From: Prorocentrum cordatum
Taxonomy: Eukaryota > Sar > Dinophyceae > Prorocentrales > Prorocentraceae
DNA length: 64,000 nucleotides
NCBI GenBank assembly: GCA_963575745.1
Contig: CAUYUJ010016141.1
Location: 31,947 to 95,946 of the forward strand
Direction: 5' to 3'
Below are positions 53,371 through 63,690 of this stretch, in pieces. Numbering within the stretch: position 1 is the first letter of the stretch; each line of letters opens with the position of its first letter. A program made the translations under genes and the position numbers. The notes beneath the pieces were generated by a model, which ran no database searches, had not been told where the DNA came from, and saw only the letters and a program-made list of their open reading frames with translations.

Positions 53371-53540
53371 GCAGGCGATTTTTCTCCCCCAATCCCCGAG
53401 AATTCTTCGAGCTGCCGCTGTCTCGGCTCGCCCTGCTCCGAGGTGTGGCGCTACCGCGCGGCCGAGCTGTCGGAGCCGGCGGCGGGCGGCGGGGGCGGTG
53501 TCGGGCTCGGCGCCGTGATGCGGCCCTCGGATCACACAAG
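53371..53540 (+). CDS. Possible exon with Cys-rich start
   Basis: The frame reads NSSSCRCLGSPCSEVWRYRA then AELSEP and a Gly-rich run. It might be an upstream exon of the 55.7-kb gene, which is also Cys-rich, but I cannot show the joint. GTCGCAG at 53380-53386 is a possible acceptor. Confidence 0.25.
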
Positions 53541-53815
53541 ACTGAGGAGGGATGGGGGGTGAGGGAGGGAGGGAGGGAGGTAGAGAGGGATGGAGGGAGG
53601 GGAGGGGAAGGGAGGGGAGGGAGGGGAGGGAGGGGAGGGAGGGGATGGAGGGGAGGGAGGGGAGAAAGGGGATGGATGGAAGGAGGAACGGAGGGAGGGA
53701 GGGAGGGAGGGAGGGAGGAAGGGATAGTGGGAGGGATGGAGAGGAGGAAGGGAGGGAGGGTGGGAGGGAGGAAGGGAGGAGGAAGTGGAGGAGGAAGAGG
53801 AGGAGGACGAGGAGG
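53540..53815 (+). repeat. GGGA/GGA purine tract
   Basis: GGGAGG units with occasional T. Shadows only. Confidence 0.9.
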
Positions 53816-54257
53816 ATGATGGTAATGGTGCTTCTGCTGCAGCATGATGCTGATGCTGATGCTGATGCTGATGCTGATGCTGATGCTGATGCTGATGCTG
53901 ATGCTGATTATGATGCTGATGATGATGATGCTGCTGATAATGATGATGGTGATGGTGATGATGATGCTGATGATGACGATGATGGTGGTGATGATGATGG
54001 TGATGGTGATGTCGATGGTGATGGTGATTTTCATGATGCTGATGATGATGATGCTGATGATGACGCTGACGATGATGATGCTGCTAATGATGCTGATGAT
54101 GCTCATGCTGTTACTGATGCTGATGATGATGGTACTGATGAGGACGATGATGATAATCATGATGCTGCTTATAATGATGATGCTGCTGTTGCTGCTGATG
54201 ATGATGCTGATGATACTGATGATGCTGATGATGATGCTGCTGATGATGATGCTGCTA

Positions 54258-54305
<48 letters not shown>

Positions 54306-54356
54306 CTGCTAATGATGATGATGATGACGATGATGGTGATAATAATGATGCTGCGA

Positions 54357-54407
<51 letters not shown>

Positions 54408-54599
54408 CTGATGATGATGATGATGAGGACGATGCTGATGAGGATGATGATGACGATGGTGCTGATGATGCTCATGGTTGCGATGATGATGTTGATGATA
54501 ATGATGTTCATGATGATGATGCTGATGATGATGCTGATGATGATGATGATGATGTTGCTGATGTTGATGGGGAAGAATATCAATGGGATGATGATGATT

Positions 54600-54647
<48 letters not shown>

Positions 54648-54827
54648 ATGATGCTGCTGATGACCATGATGCTGATGCTGCTGATGCTGATGCTGCTGAT
54701 GATGATGTTGGTGCTGCTGATGCTGATGCTGCTGATACTGATGATCAGGACGATGATGCTGATTATGATGAGGATGAGGATGAGGATGAGGATGATGATG
54801 CTGATGATGTTGGTGATGATGCTGCTA

Positions 54828-54875
<48 letters not shown>

Positions 54876-55184
54876 GTGATGGTGATGGTGATGCTGATGA
54901 TGATGATGATGATGATGATGCTGATGATGATGATGATGATGATGATCTGATGATCTGATGATGATGATGATGATGAAGAAGAAGAAGAAAAATAATAATA
55001 ATAGCAATAATAAAAATAATAAGAATAAGAATAATAATAATAATAAGAAGAATAATATTAATAATGAGAAGAATAATGAGAAGAATAAGAAGAATAAGAA
55101 AAAGACGAATAAGAAGAATAATAATAATCAGAAGAAGAATAATAAGAAGACGAAGAAGAATAATAATAAGAATAATAATAAGAA

Positions 55185-55243
<59 letters not shown>

Positions 55244-55345
55244 GATGGTGGTGGTGGTGGTGCTGCTGCTGCTGATGCTGATGATGCTGATGATGATGAT
55301 GCTGATGCTGATGGTGGTGGTGATGATGATGATCATCATCATGAT
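53816..55345 (+). repeat. GAT/GCT array passing into AAT/AAG and back
   Basis: About 1.5 kb. GCTGAT (53846-53910), GATGAT with GCT interruptions to 54975, AAG/AAT triplets (54976-55186), GATGAT (55187-55240), then GGT and GCT/GAT. Poly-Asp, poly-Met and poly-Ile frames are shadows. Confidence 0.95.
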
Positions 55346-55369
55346 GAGCAGGAGGAAGGATGAGGAAGG

Positions 55370-55566
55370 ATGAGGAGGAGGGAGGGAGGGAGGATGACGA
55401 GGAGGGAGCGAGGAGTAGAAGGAGAAGGAGGTGAAGGAGGGGGAGGATGGAGAAAGAGGAGGGGGGAGGAGGAGGAGCAGGAAGAGGAGGAGGAGGAGGA
55501 GGAGGAGGAGGAGGAGGAGGAGGAGGAGGAGGAGGAGGAGGAGGAGGAGGAGGAGGAGGAGGAGGA
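55370..55566 (+). repeat. GGA array abutting a TIR element
   Basis: GGA triplets, purest at 55488-55566, running straight into the left end of the TIR element at 55563. Confidence 0.95.
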
Positions 55567-55710
55567 GCGAACAACTCCAAACTGCATATACAGTTTTTCG
55601 AAGGCCGGCGTTGGATTTTGTTGGATCGGAGAGGGGTCCAGCGCCGATCCAAGACGTCCGCGCGGACCTCTGGGCAAGTATGTTTATGCAGTGTTTTGTT
55701 CCTCCAGGCT
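55563..55710. mobile_element. GTCCGCGCGGA-type TIR element, copy 4
   Basis: Right end: CCAGCGCCGATCCAAGACGT, CCGCGCGGACCTC, then TATGTTTATGCAGTGTTTTG and TTCCTCCAG. Left end: GGAGCGAACAACTCCAAACT and GCATATACAG, diverged but matching in order. The CCTCCAG end is a usable 3' splice site for the next coding block. Confidence 0.65.
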
Positions 55711-56106
55711 GTGCTGCAGGCATCGGAGCGAGCTGCAGCAGCTGTACCTGATCAAGGGCGAGGACTCGACGGCCGTGAGCGGCAAGGACGACCAGCTGGC
55801 GGTCCTTACCGAGCTCACCTGCGAGAGCGCCCCCGGGTGCGACAAGCTCGGGTCATCGTTGGACGGAGGCTTCTTGAGGGTGGAGGGCACCGTCGGCTCG
55901 CAGAACCCCCCGCTGTACTTTCAGGAGCAGGCGGTCTACCACTGCGACTCCCACAAGGCTTAAATCGGGCCTGTCCCTCTACAGGGGGAATATTCAAATA
56001 TAGGTCTGCGATTATTTCTGGTATTGATATATCTACAGCTATATCTATATCTCTCTATATATATGTATATATAGGTATGTATGTATGTATATCTATATGT
56101 GTGTAT

Positions 56107-56144
<38 letters not shown>

Positions 56145-56650
56145 ACATTTATATATACACATACATAACACAAACTATTTTCGATCATGTTGGAGCATGT
56201 TTTTTGAAGCTTTCGTCGAAGATCCGCCTGTAGGGGGGCATGCTCGACCTGACACAAGGCGGCGCCGCGCTGCGGCCAGGGCGAGCACGTCGCCACGCTC
56301 CGGCTGTCGACCTGCAACGTCAACATCGGGGCGACGGGCAAGGCCGTGGAGGCCGTCAAGTTCGAGAGCCCCAGGAGGAAGTACCACAGCCCGAAGGAGA
56401 ACAAAGCCACACAAACATACACTTTTGGCGCTCCGCGCGGAGTTCTCGGGGTCTGCGCGGGGGCCCCCTGGCGGCGCCTCCAGCGCCGCCCCTTGCGCGC
56501 TCCGCGCGCCAGGGAGGGGGGTCCAGCTCAGATGCAAGAAATCCGCGCGGAGCGCCAAAAGTTTACGTTTATGGCCTTGTTCTTCCTCGAACAGCGCGGA
56601 GCACCTGGACAAGCTGACGTCGACGCTCGTCGTCCTGCTACCCAGCACCG
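55711..56650 (+). CDS. Cys-containing protein, three exons around two introner-type introns
   Basis: Exon 1 (about 55711-55957) reads RHRSELQQLYLIKGEDST, then DDQLAVLTELTCESAPGCDK, LRVEGTVGSQNPPLYFQEQA, VYHCDSHK. A GC-AG intron (55958-56258) is TIR element E. Exon 2 (56259 to about 56400) reads AAPRCGQGEHVATLRLSTCN, VNIGATGKAVEAVKFESPRR, KYHSPKEN. A second intron is the GTCCGCGCGGA-type element 56396-56587; the joint falls in a shared GAACA. Exon 3 (from about 56594) reads SAEHLDKLTSTLVVLLPSTG, EPF, then runs on to 56724 or a further intron. Even Cys spacing and beta-like alternation suggest an extracellular domain, but no family is recognised. 5' exons are missing. Confidence 0.6.
55960..56252. 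mobile_element. TIR introner-like element, copy E, forming an intron
   Basis: 293 bp. Begins TTAAATCGGGCCTGTCCC, ends GGCATGCTCGACCTGA. Exact 8-bp duplication CACAAGGC at 55952-55959 and 56253-56260. The flanks are coding: splicing AAG|GC to ACAAG|GC removes 55958-56258 as a GC-AG intron and keeps the frame (DSHK then AAPRCGQG). The interior has expanded AT microsatellite (56030-56150). This copy is the functional proof, by sequence, that the family makes introns. Confidence 0.75.
56396..56587. mobile_element. GTCCGCGCGGA-type TIR element, copy 5, forming an intron
   Basis: GGAGAACAAAGCCACACAAA then CATACACTTTTGGCGCTCCG at the left is mirrored by CGGAGCGCCAAAAGTTTACG then TTTATGGCCTTGTTCTTCC at the right. 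GAACA occurs at both borders (56399-56403 and 56590-56594). It separates two coding segments that join in frame (KEN then SAEHLDKL). Confidence 0.7.
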
Positions 56651-56724
56651 GGGAGCCATTCCGGCCGACCCGCTGGTGGAGTGGGCACATCGACATGCAT
56701 TGGTGGATGGGGGGGGGCAGATGA

Positions 56725-57344
56725 CGACTAGGGGACAGGAAGCCCGAGCCAAGCAAAGTACAGGCGGCTCATCCAGGTCAGGCTGGGGGCTCTGCGAGAG
56801 ACGCGCATTCTTGGAAGTATCTGCGTGGAGACCCCTCATGACACTCATGACACTCATGCCTGTTCTTGTACTGGCCTCCGTACTGGCCTCCAGCCAATGC
56901 CGTCGTTCGGATCTGGGGGGGGGGGGGTATGCTTGTGCGACAAAGGAATGTGCAGGCGGCAGCGGGCGCCTCCTTTCTCGCCCTTCTTTCTTGGCCCGCC
57001 CCCCGTGCCACTCTTTTTTTGTTTGTTTTTTTTGGTTTTGAGAGGGGATAGCTGAGCTGGGGCTCTTTGGGCATTATCTAATGCTCGGCCCACTCCGCCA
57101 GCGTGCCTGGGTTGTGGGTGATACTGAGCCCCCTGAGATGCTTTCGTGGGATGTCGTGGGAGGGGCTCTCGTTTTCTGTTGGGGCAGTTCTGCAGCCTGT
57201 TGGCCGCCGTTTTGGGGCCTCCTGGGGCGTGCATGCCTGACCTGACACTTGCTCGGTTTGGCTCGGGGGCCGCGGAGGCGAGGTGCGTCCGCGACGCATG
57301 GTCCGCCCGTGCACTGAGCCTGCCCTGGGAGCGTCCGCGCCCCG
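56725..57344. other. No gene certain
   Basis: A G-run at 56917-56928. Mixed frames on both strands. Possibly intron or 3' part of the 55.7-kb gene. Confidence 0.3.
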
Positions 57345-57436
57345 CGGAGGAGGAGGAGGAGGAGGAGGAGGAGGAGGAGGAGGAGGAGGAGAGGAGGAGG
57401 AGGAGGAGGAGAAGGAGGAAGAAGAAGGGAGGAAGA

Positions 57437-57471
<35 letters not shown>

Positions 57472-57765
57472 GGAGGGAAGGAGGGAGGGAGGGAGAAACA
57501 GGAGAGCCTGCGAGCTTCGGCCGGGCGGGTCCCGTGGCCCGCTGGCCTTTTTGCGGACGATGAGCGGCGCCTCTCCCGCCTCGCGCCCGGGCCCCGCCAG
57601 CGCTTTGCGCTGCTACCAGCAGCCAGGGTAAAGTCACCCGAGGAGGAGGAGGAGGAGGAGGAGGAGGAGGAGGAGGAGGAGGGAGGAGGGAGGAGGGAGG
57701 AGGGAGGAGGGAGGAGGGAGGAGGGAGGAGGGAGGAGGGGGAGGAGGAGGGGGAGAAGGAGGACC
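57345..57765 (+). repeat. Two GGA/GGGA tracts
   Basis: GGA at 57347-57420 with GAGA at 57430-57480, and GGA/GGGAGGA at 57643-57760. The sequence between (57500-57630) is unique and GC-rich. Confidence 0.9.
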
Positions 57766-58216
57766 CTCATACCCAGGCGCTGCATCTTTTTGACAGCGGG
57801 TGCTTTCGCCTTTCTCGGGCCCTGGGACCCTCACAGTTCGATCCGGCTGGTAAGATGGGATATATATATATATATATATTTATATGGGTCTGGGGCTCTG
57901 GGCGTGATTTCTCCTGATGGTACAACTTCTTCGCAACGGCGCATCTCAGAGGAGGAGGCAATGCGGTGGCTGGCGAGGGACCTGGGACCATAAACCCAGC
58001 GCCCAGGGTTCCCCTTGAGTGACGGGGGTGAGGACCCACTCGGGTGCCCCCGGGCTCTGTCTGAGGGAGGTAGGGGAGAAAGGAGGAAGGGAGGGAGGGA
58101 GGGAGGAGGAGGAGGAGAGGAGGAGGAAGAGGAAGAAGAGGAGGAGGAGGAAGAGGAGGAGGAGCAAATCGAGGAGGAAGTCGAGGAGCACGAAACCGCA
58201 TGAGCCGTAAGCGCCA
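57766..58216. other. No gene certain; includes AT and purine tracts
   Basis: (AT)n at 57860-57885. GGA/AGG-rich at 58075-58195. Short frames only. Confidence 0.4.
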
Positions 58217-58360
58217 ATGTTCGGAGGTCCGCGCGGACTTCCTGGACAGGCGCTGGCGCCGCCCTGGCGGCGCCTCCGGTGCTGCTCCTGGCGGGCTCTT
58301 CGGGTGGGGGGGTTGGGGCAGCGCCGATCCACGGAATCTGCGCTGACCTCCGGCAGCTTG
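58217..58360. mobile_element. GTCCGCGCGGA-type TIR element, copy 6
   Basis: GGAGGTCCGCGCGGACTTCC and GGACAGGCGCTGG at the left face CAGCGCCGATCCACGGAATC and GCGCTGACCTCCGG at the right. The right end runs on into TTGTTTGTATGTAG. Confidence 0.7.
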
Positions 58361-58638
58361 TTTGTATGTAGTTTTTTTGTTTCGGACGCGCCCGGGTGCT
58401 TCCAAGAACGCCTCTCAGAAGCCCGGGGGGGCTTCCGAGAAGCCGCCTGCCTTCTCAGATGCCCCCCCCGCCTTCTCAGAAGGCCGCCCCCCCGCGCCAA
58501 CCCTCGTGTGCGCGCCGCCAAGGCGGCCACAGGGGTTTGTGCAAAAGCGCAACTGTGCGGCGCCCATCCCACGCACTCGGGGACGGGGGGCCGCGGGACC
58601 GGCCTCAGCCCGATGGCTGACCGACGGGGCCTGGGCCA

Positions 58639-58854
58639 TTGGGGGTTGCGGCGCGCAGGACCAGCTACAAGATGAGCAAGGGCAAGGACGTCAAACGGAC
58701 AGATCTATCATTCGTGGTCGCCGCCATGACGAGCATGCGAGCTGATGGCGAGCAGACGTACGAGCCGAACTACGACAAGTACGCAAGCAAGCACGACGAT
58801 GACAACACCAAGTACGCACTAGGCACGACAAGGCCCAGCAGTCCGAGGCGGTAA
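58639..58854 (+). CDS. Lys/Asp/Tyr-rich exon, unknown protein
   Basis: 71 codons: YKMSKGKDVKRTDLSFVVAA, then MTSMRADGEQTYEPNYDKYA and SKHDDDNTKYALGTTRP. Hydrophilic with Tyr/Asp/Lys clusters. It immediately precedes the heptapeptide-repeat region and may be the same protein in another frame. A possible acceptor GCGCAG lies at 58655-58660. No family is recognised. Confidence 0.4.
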   Translation: MGVAARRTSYKMSKGKDVKRTDLSFVVAAMTSMRADGEQTYEPNYDKYASKHDDDNTKYALGTTRPSSPRR

Positions 58855-58868
58855 CCCAGTACATCGTC

Positions 58869-59830
58869 GTGGAGATATCGGTGGACTACGGCTACGCCGC
58901 CTACGACGAGGACGACTACGACGCTTCCGAAAACCACGACGAGCACAACGGCTACGACGACTACGCCGCCCTGGCCAGGCGCCCAGCATGCCGGCAGAGC
59001 GAGAGTTACCAACGGATTTTCGACGGCCACCCGCAGAGTTACGACGGCATGATTTTCAGAGCTGCGACGGCGAAGGGCCAGCAAAGTTTCGAGCGACACC
59101 AGCTGAGCTACGAGGGCCACCAGCAGAGCTTCGATGGGCAGAAACGTGGCCTCACGCGCCACTGGGGCTGAGCCCCGAGGGTGGCCATCGGAGCTTCGAG
59201 AACGACCCGCTGAGCCTCGAGAGCCACCGCGAGAGCTTCGACGGCACGAAGCAGAGCCCTAAGACCCACCAGCTGAGGCAGAGCTTCAGGGGTCACCAGC
59301 TGAGCTTTGAGAGCCACCAGCTTAGCTCGGGGATCCACAAGCGGAGCTACGAGGGCCGCCACGAGAGCCACGACGACGAGAAGCTGAGCTTCGAGAGCCA
59401 CCACCAGAGCTACGGGGAACACTTGGCAGAGCCTCGAGAGCCACCAGCGGAGCTGCGACGCCCGCCAACATCGCTTCGAAAACCACCAGCAGCACTTCGA
59501 GGGCCCCAGCCCAGCATGTCCCCGAGGGTAACGAGCAGAGTTTGCAGGGCCACCAGAACAGCTACGAGCGCCACAGGCAGAGCTACCATGGCCACGCGCT
59601 GAGCAGCTTCGAGAGCCACCAGTAGGTTTACGAGGGCCACGAGATGAGCTACGCGAGCAACCAGCGGAACCACAAGGCCACGCGCTGAGCTACGAGGGCC
59701 ACCAGCTGAGCGCCGAGAGCCGCCGCAGAAGCTACGAGGGCCACCGGCTGAGCCTCGAGCGCAAGAAGCAAAACTATTCGGACAACACCCCGTGCCACGA
59801 GAGCTTCTAGAGCCACGAGAGCTTCTAGCA
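58869..59830 (+). CDS. Tyr/Asp-rich protein with S-(F/Y)-E-(G/S)-H-Q-L heptapeptide repeats
   Basis: The frame at 58869-59171 starts with an acidic Tyr-rich stretch (YAAYDEDDYDASENHDEHNG), then repeats such as SYQRIFDGHPQ, QSFERHQL, SYEGHQQ, SFDGQKR. At about 59160 the repeat moves to the next frame (SFENDPL, SLESHRE, SFDGTKQ, SFRGHQL, SFESHQL, SYEGRHE, SFESHHQ) up to about 59410 and recurs with more decay to 59830. DNA unit 21-24 bp (AGCTTCGAGAGCCACCAG). The phase shift may be natural decay or an indel in the sequence. It could be a structural or cell-surface protein; this is inference. Confidence 0.5.
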
Positions 59831-59934
59831 GAGCTTCCAGCGCCATCCGCAGAGGTGAGCGGGCCATCAGAAGGGCAACCAGCAGAGCTAGGAGGACTTC
59901 CCGCACAGCCACGACCAAGACAGGCAGAACTTCG

Positions 59935-60452
59935 ATGACAACAAATGCGGCTGGTCGGACTCCGCGCGAAGCCAAGCCTAAGCGTCCAGGAGGCGGTGCT
60001 GGGCGCGTACGCGTAGACGCGGATGCTGTTCGATTGGTTTTCGACGGAGGATCTATGGTCATTGGCGTCAAGGCGCGCAACGCTGAGATGATTGGCGAGC
60101 GCCCTGAGAAGCAACTCGCCTTCGAGCTCCAGGTCAGCGCCCGCGCCGTCAGTGCGGTCACATGCTGCTCAAGGGTTGCGTTTTCGTGAAGATGTTCGAT
60201 CTTGCAGCCGCCGAGGGGCAGCCTGGCGTCGACGCCTTCTGCGAGCTGCTGGTCAACGCTGAGGGGATCTTCGGCGCGGGCTACGATTATATGATGCAGT
60301 TGACTACGGCGATGTCGGCCTACGTGAAGCCGCAGACTACCAAGGTGAAGACTCGCCAGATCGCCATTTTCTTCACATATATGAGCGTGAACTCCATATT
60401 CCGTGTACAACGCTACATACAAGACATTTCGTCTCCACCATGTACGCTGTAG
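59935..60452 (+). CDS. Unknown coding region (two overlapping frames)
   Basis: 59935-60189 reads AGRVRVDADAVRLVFDGGSM and VIGVKARNAEM. 60162-60452 reads MLLKGCVFVKMFDLAAAEGQ, PGVDAFCELLVNAEGIFGAG, YDYMMQLTTAMSAYVKP. Both have balanced composition with no repeat. The second looks like part of a soluble alpha-helical domain. I do not recognise it. It follows the heptapeptide-repeat region at a short distance and may be its C-terminal exon. Confidence 0.4.
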
Positions 60453-60722
60453 CCCCAATGAGTGGCCCAGTCACTCCCCCTACTTCTTTTTCCCTTTCCT
60501 CTCTACGTCTTGGGTTTCGGGATGAAGGACGGACAGGTGGCTTCCCTCCCCCCCCCCGAACTGCAACAGGGCTCCCTGGTGGTCCAGGGAAACCCCGCCC
60601 GCGGCGCGCTCGTCCGCGCGCGGGGCGGCGGCGCGGAGCTGAGTACGCGAGGAGGCGCGGTGCGGCAGGAGGATGAAGGGGGAGAAGGTGGAGGAGGCTG
60701 AGGAAAGCTCCTAGAGACGAGA

Positions 60723-60990
60723 ATGCCACACATTGAGCCTCACGCCTGTGGTCATGTCCCAGTTGGGCTGGCTTGGCGGCGGCTGCCAGAGCGTCGTCAA
60801 GGGACTTGCGTGCGGCTTCGACGAGAGCCGCAGGTCTGTCGCCACCGACGCCTGCTACCGACGCCTGGCGACAGCGCTGCAGCTCGCCAGCGTCGCTCTG
60901 TTGGCTTCTGCGGCGCCTCTGATCCCTGAGCTTCACGTCCCACTTTTCCCCCGCTGCTCCCCCACTTTCCCCCTGCTCCTCTCTTCTACC
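60723..60990 (+). CDS. Possible exon with hydrophobic C-terminus
   Basis: Frame 1 reads MSQLGWLGGGCQSVVKGLAC, GFDESRRSVATDACYRRLAT, ALQLASVALLASAAPLIP. The last stretch could be a membrane helix. Three Cys. The reverse strand (60373-60936) also has an Ala/Lys-rich open frame, so strand choice is not certain. Confidence 0.35.
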
Positions 60991-61354
60991 CCGCTCCTTA
61001 CCTCCGGCGGGGCGCGCGGGCGCCTACGGGGGTAGTCTGATGGCTCTTCGCCGCGCGTCCGCCTCCTCCGCCTTCCGGTTCTGTCCTGCCCCCTCCTCCC
61101 TGTCTCCACCCCTTTGCCGATTTTTTGCGTTGTGTGACCTGTCGCCGGCGGCAGGGCGGGGTGTCGCCCCCTTGTCCGGGTGCTGAGAAAAACGTCCCGG
61201 ATGGACAACCCTTGGAAAGAATTTTTCTGAATGCGCTGTGGCTCTTCTGCTCAGCCTCGTAAAGGGCGCGAGGTTGTGGTGTATGGGCGATCCTCGCAGC
61301 CTGACGCTAATAGACACTCGTCGCCTAGATTGACTGGTGGCGGGGTTTCGGCAG
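60991..61354. other. No gene recognised
   Basis: Mixed sequence, short frames only, before the next trinucleotide array. Confidence 0.35.
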
Positions 61355-61950
<596 letters not shown>

Positions 61951-62325
61951 TTGTAGGAATAGGAGAGGGGAGGTGCCTCAGCGACATATACCTGACGCTC
62001 TACCACCCCTGCGTCCCCGCGCTGCTTGAGGCTCGGCGGAGGGCCAGTTCAGATAATGATGGCTCTTCCGCCCAACCCAGATCTGTTCAAAATCGATCGC
62101 GAGATCCCCTTCTCATCTCCCTTCTCTTTTCCCCTTCCCCACTCTCGTTACTCCCCTTCCTCCTCCTTTTTCATCCTTCTCCATCCTCTCTTCCTCAATT
62201 CTTCCTCCTGCTCCATTTCTTTCTTTATTGATAATTATTCACAGTCGTACCCTAAGGCGTGTCGGTCGGGCGGGCTGGGCGTTTTGCCTCAGACTTCTTT
62301 ACCCTTATGATTCTTAAATTGAAGA
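61951..62325. other. Possible small exon, otherwise no gene
   Basis: GTGCCTCAG followed by DIYLTLYHPCVPALLEARRR (61982-62040) looks like an exon, but no partner was found. The rest is pyrimidine-rich (62100-62220). Confidence 0.3.
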
Positions 62326-62480
62326 TTTGCAGCAGGTTCACGATGGGAAGCAGGCGGTTTTCACGTGGCTCTCGCTTCAATGCCTCGCGCATTATGAATG
62401 GTTGGTAAAAGCAAAACAAAAGCTTCACGCATGGAGCCGCCATACCTGCAATGAATGTAACCATTGTGCGTATTGCAGCA
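62326..62480 (+). repeat. GTGGCTCTCGC repeat family, third locus
   Basis: GGTTCACGATGGGAAGCAGG then CGGTTTTCACGTGGCTCTCG and CTTCAATGCCTCGCGCATT, a diverged unit of the 52-kb array, with a partial second unit starting CTTCACGCATGG. Confidence 0.6.
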
Positions 62481-62539
62481 CAGTCAGATCCCAATTCGCG
62501 TACCATACGAGCTTCGATGTACAGCGCGTGTCTCACATG

Positions 62540-62780
62540 GAGGATGCGGAGAAGGAGGACAAGGAGGAGGAGGAGGGGGATGAGGAGGAGGAGGGGAAGC
62601 ATGAGGAAATGGAGGAGGTGGAGTAGGAGGAGGTGGAGGAGGAGGAGGAGGAGGAGGACAAGGAGGAAGAGGAGGGGGATGATGAGGAGGAGGAGGATGA
62701 GGAGGAGGTGGAGGAGGAGGAGGAGGAGGAGGCGGAGGAGGAGGCGGAGGAGAAGGAGGAGGAGAAGGAGGAGGAATAAC
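62540..62780 (+). repeat. GGA array
   Basis: GGA/GGAGGT triplets up to the left end of composite element copy 2. Confidence 0.95.
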
Positions 62781-62791
62781 CATACACTTAA

Positions 62792-63690
62792 TATCCGTAA
62801 GGGCTTCGCCCCCTGCCGCCGGCCCCCTCTCTCGGAGAATGCGCTATGCAAGAGCTATGTCATGAGGCCTGGGCGCTGTCGTGAAGCAGTATCGGAACTT
62901 CATGCGAGGCCGACTCGTAATGAGCAGAACCACTGGATGACCAGAGGGGTTACCACACCTGGCGATTGGTAAGACGTCGTGACCCTGCCGATCTGCGTGA
63001 GGGGTGCCACCGAATTTTAACAACATGTGGCAAGCCCCTAGTGTTTTTGGACCATGACCCTACGGATCCGCGTGAAGGTGCCACCGCATTTCAGAAATGT
63101 TGAGAATCCCTGACCCCGCCGATCTGCGCGAGGGGTGCCATCGAATTTCGGAAATGTAACAAATCCCATGTGTTTTCGGACCCTGACCCTGCCGATCTGC
63201 GGGAGGGGTGCCAGCAAATTTCAGAAATGTGGCAAATCCCGTATGTTTTTGGACCCTGACCCCGCCGATCTGCGGGAGGGGTGCCAACGAATTTTAGAAA
63301 TGTGGCAAATCCCATGTGTTTTTGGACCCTGACCCCGCCGATCTGCGTGAGGGGTGGCACCAAATGTCAGACATGTGGCAAATCCTTTGTGTTTTTGGAC
63401 CCTGACCCCGCCGATCTGCGTGAAGGGTGTTAGCAAATTTTAGAAATGTGGCAAATCCCATGTGTTTTTGGGTGTGATTTTTTACTCACCCCAGCAATTC
63501 AGACAACACGCTCAGGGCGCGCTAAAACTGCCCGTTTGGGACTCCCCCCCCTCGCGCGGTCTATCAACAAGGAACAGTAAGCAGCAATAAGCAGAACTGT
63601 AACATTGGAAACTGGAAGCTGCCACTGGTACAGGAAACTGCGAACCTTCGGCCTACAGCCTGGTGGCCCCACAAGGGGGCTGGCGGATCA
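62792..63690 (+). mobile_element. Composite ~950-bp element, copy 2
   Basis: Same order as 44668-45615: ATATCCGTAAGGGCTTCGCC and GCCGCCGGCCCCC at the left; six to seven ~72-bp units (CCGCCGATCTGCG(T/G)GAGGGG); then CCCTCGCGCGGTCTATCAAC, AGGAACAGTAAGCAGCAATA, CTACAGCCTGGTGGCCCC, ending GGCTGGCGGAT. The flanks differ from copy 1: GGA array at the left, AAT-rich repeat at the right. Confidence 0.8.

Noticed and set aside
53552-54958. Poly-Asp ORF of 468 codons
   Set aside because: A GAT/GCT microsatellite; equally open in the neighbouring frames as poly-Met and in reverse as poly-Ile.
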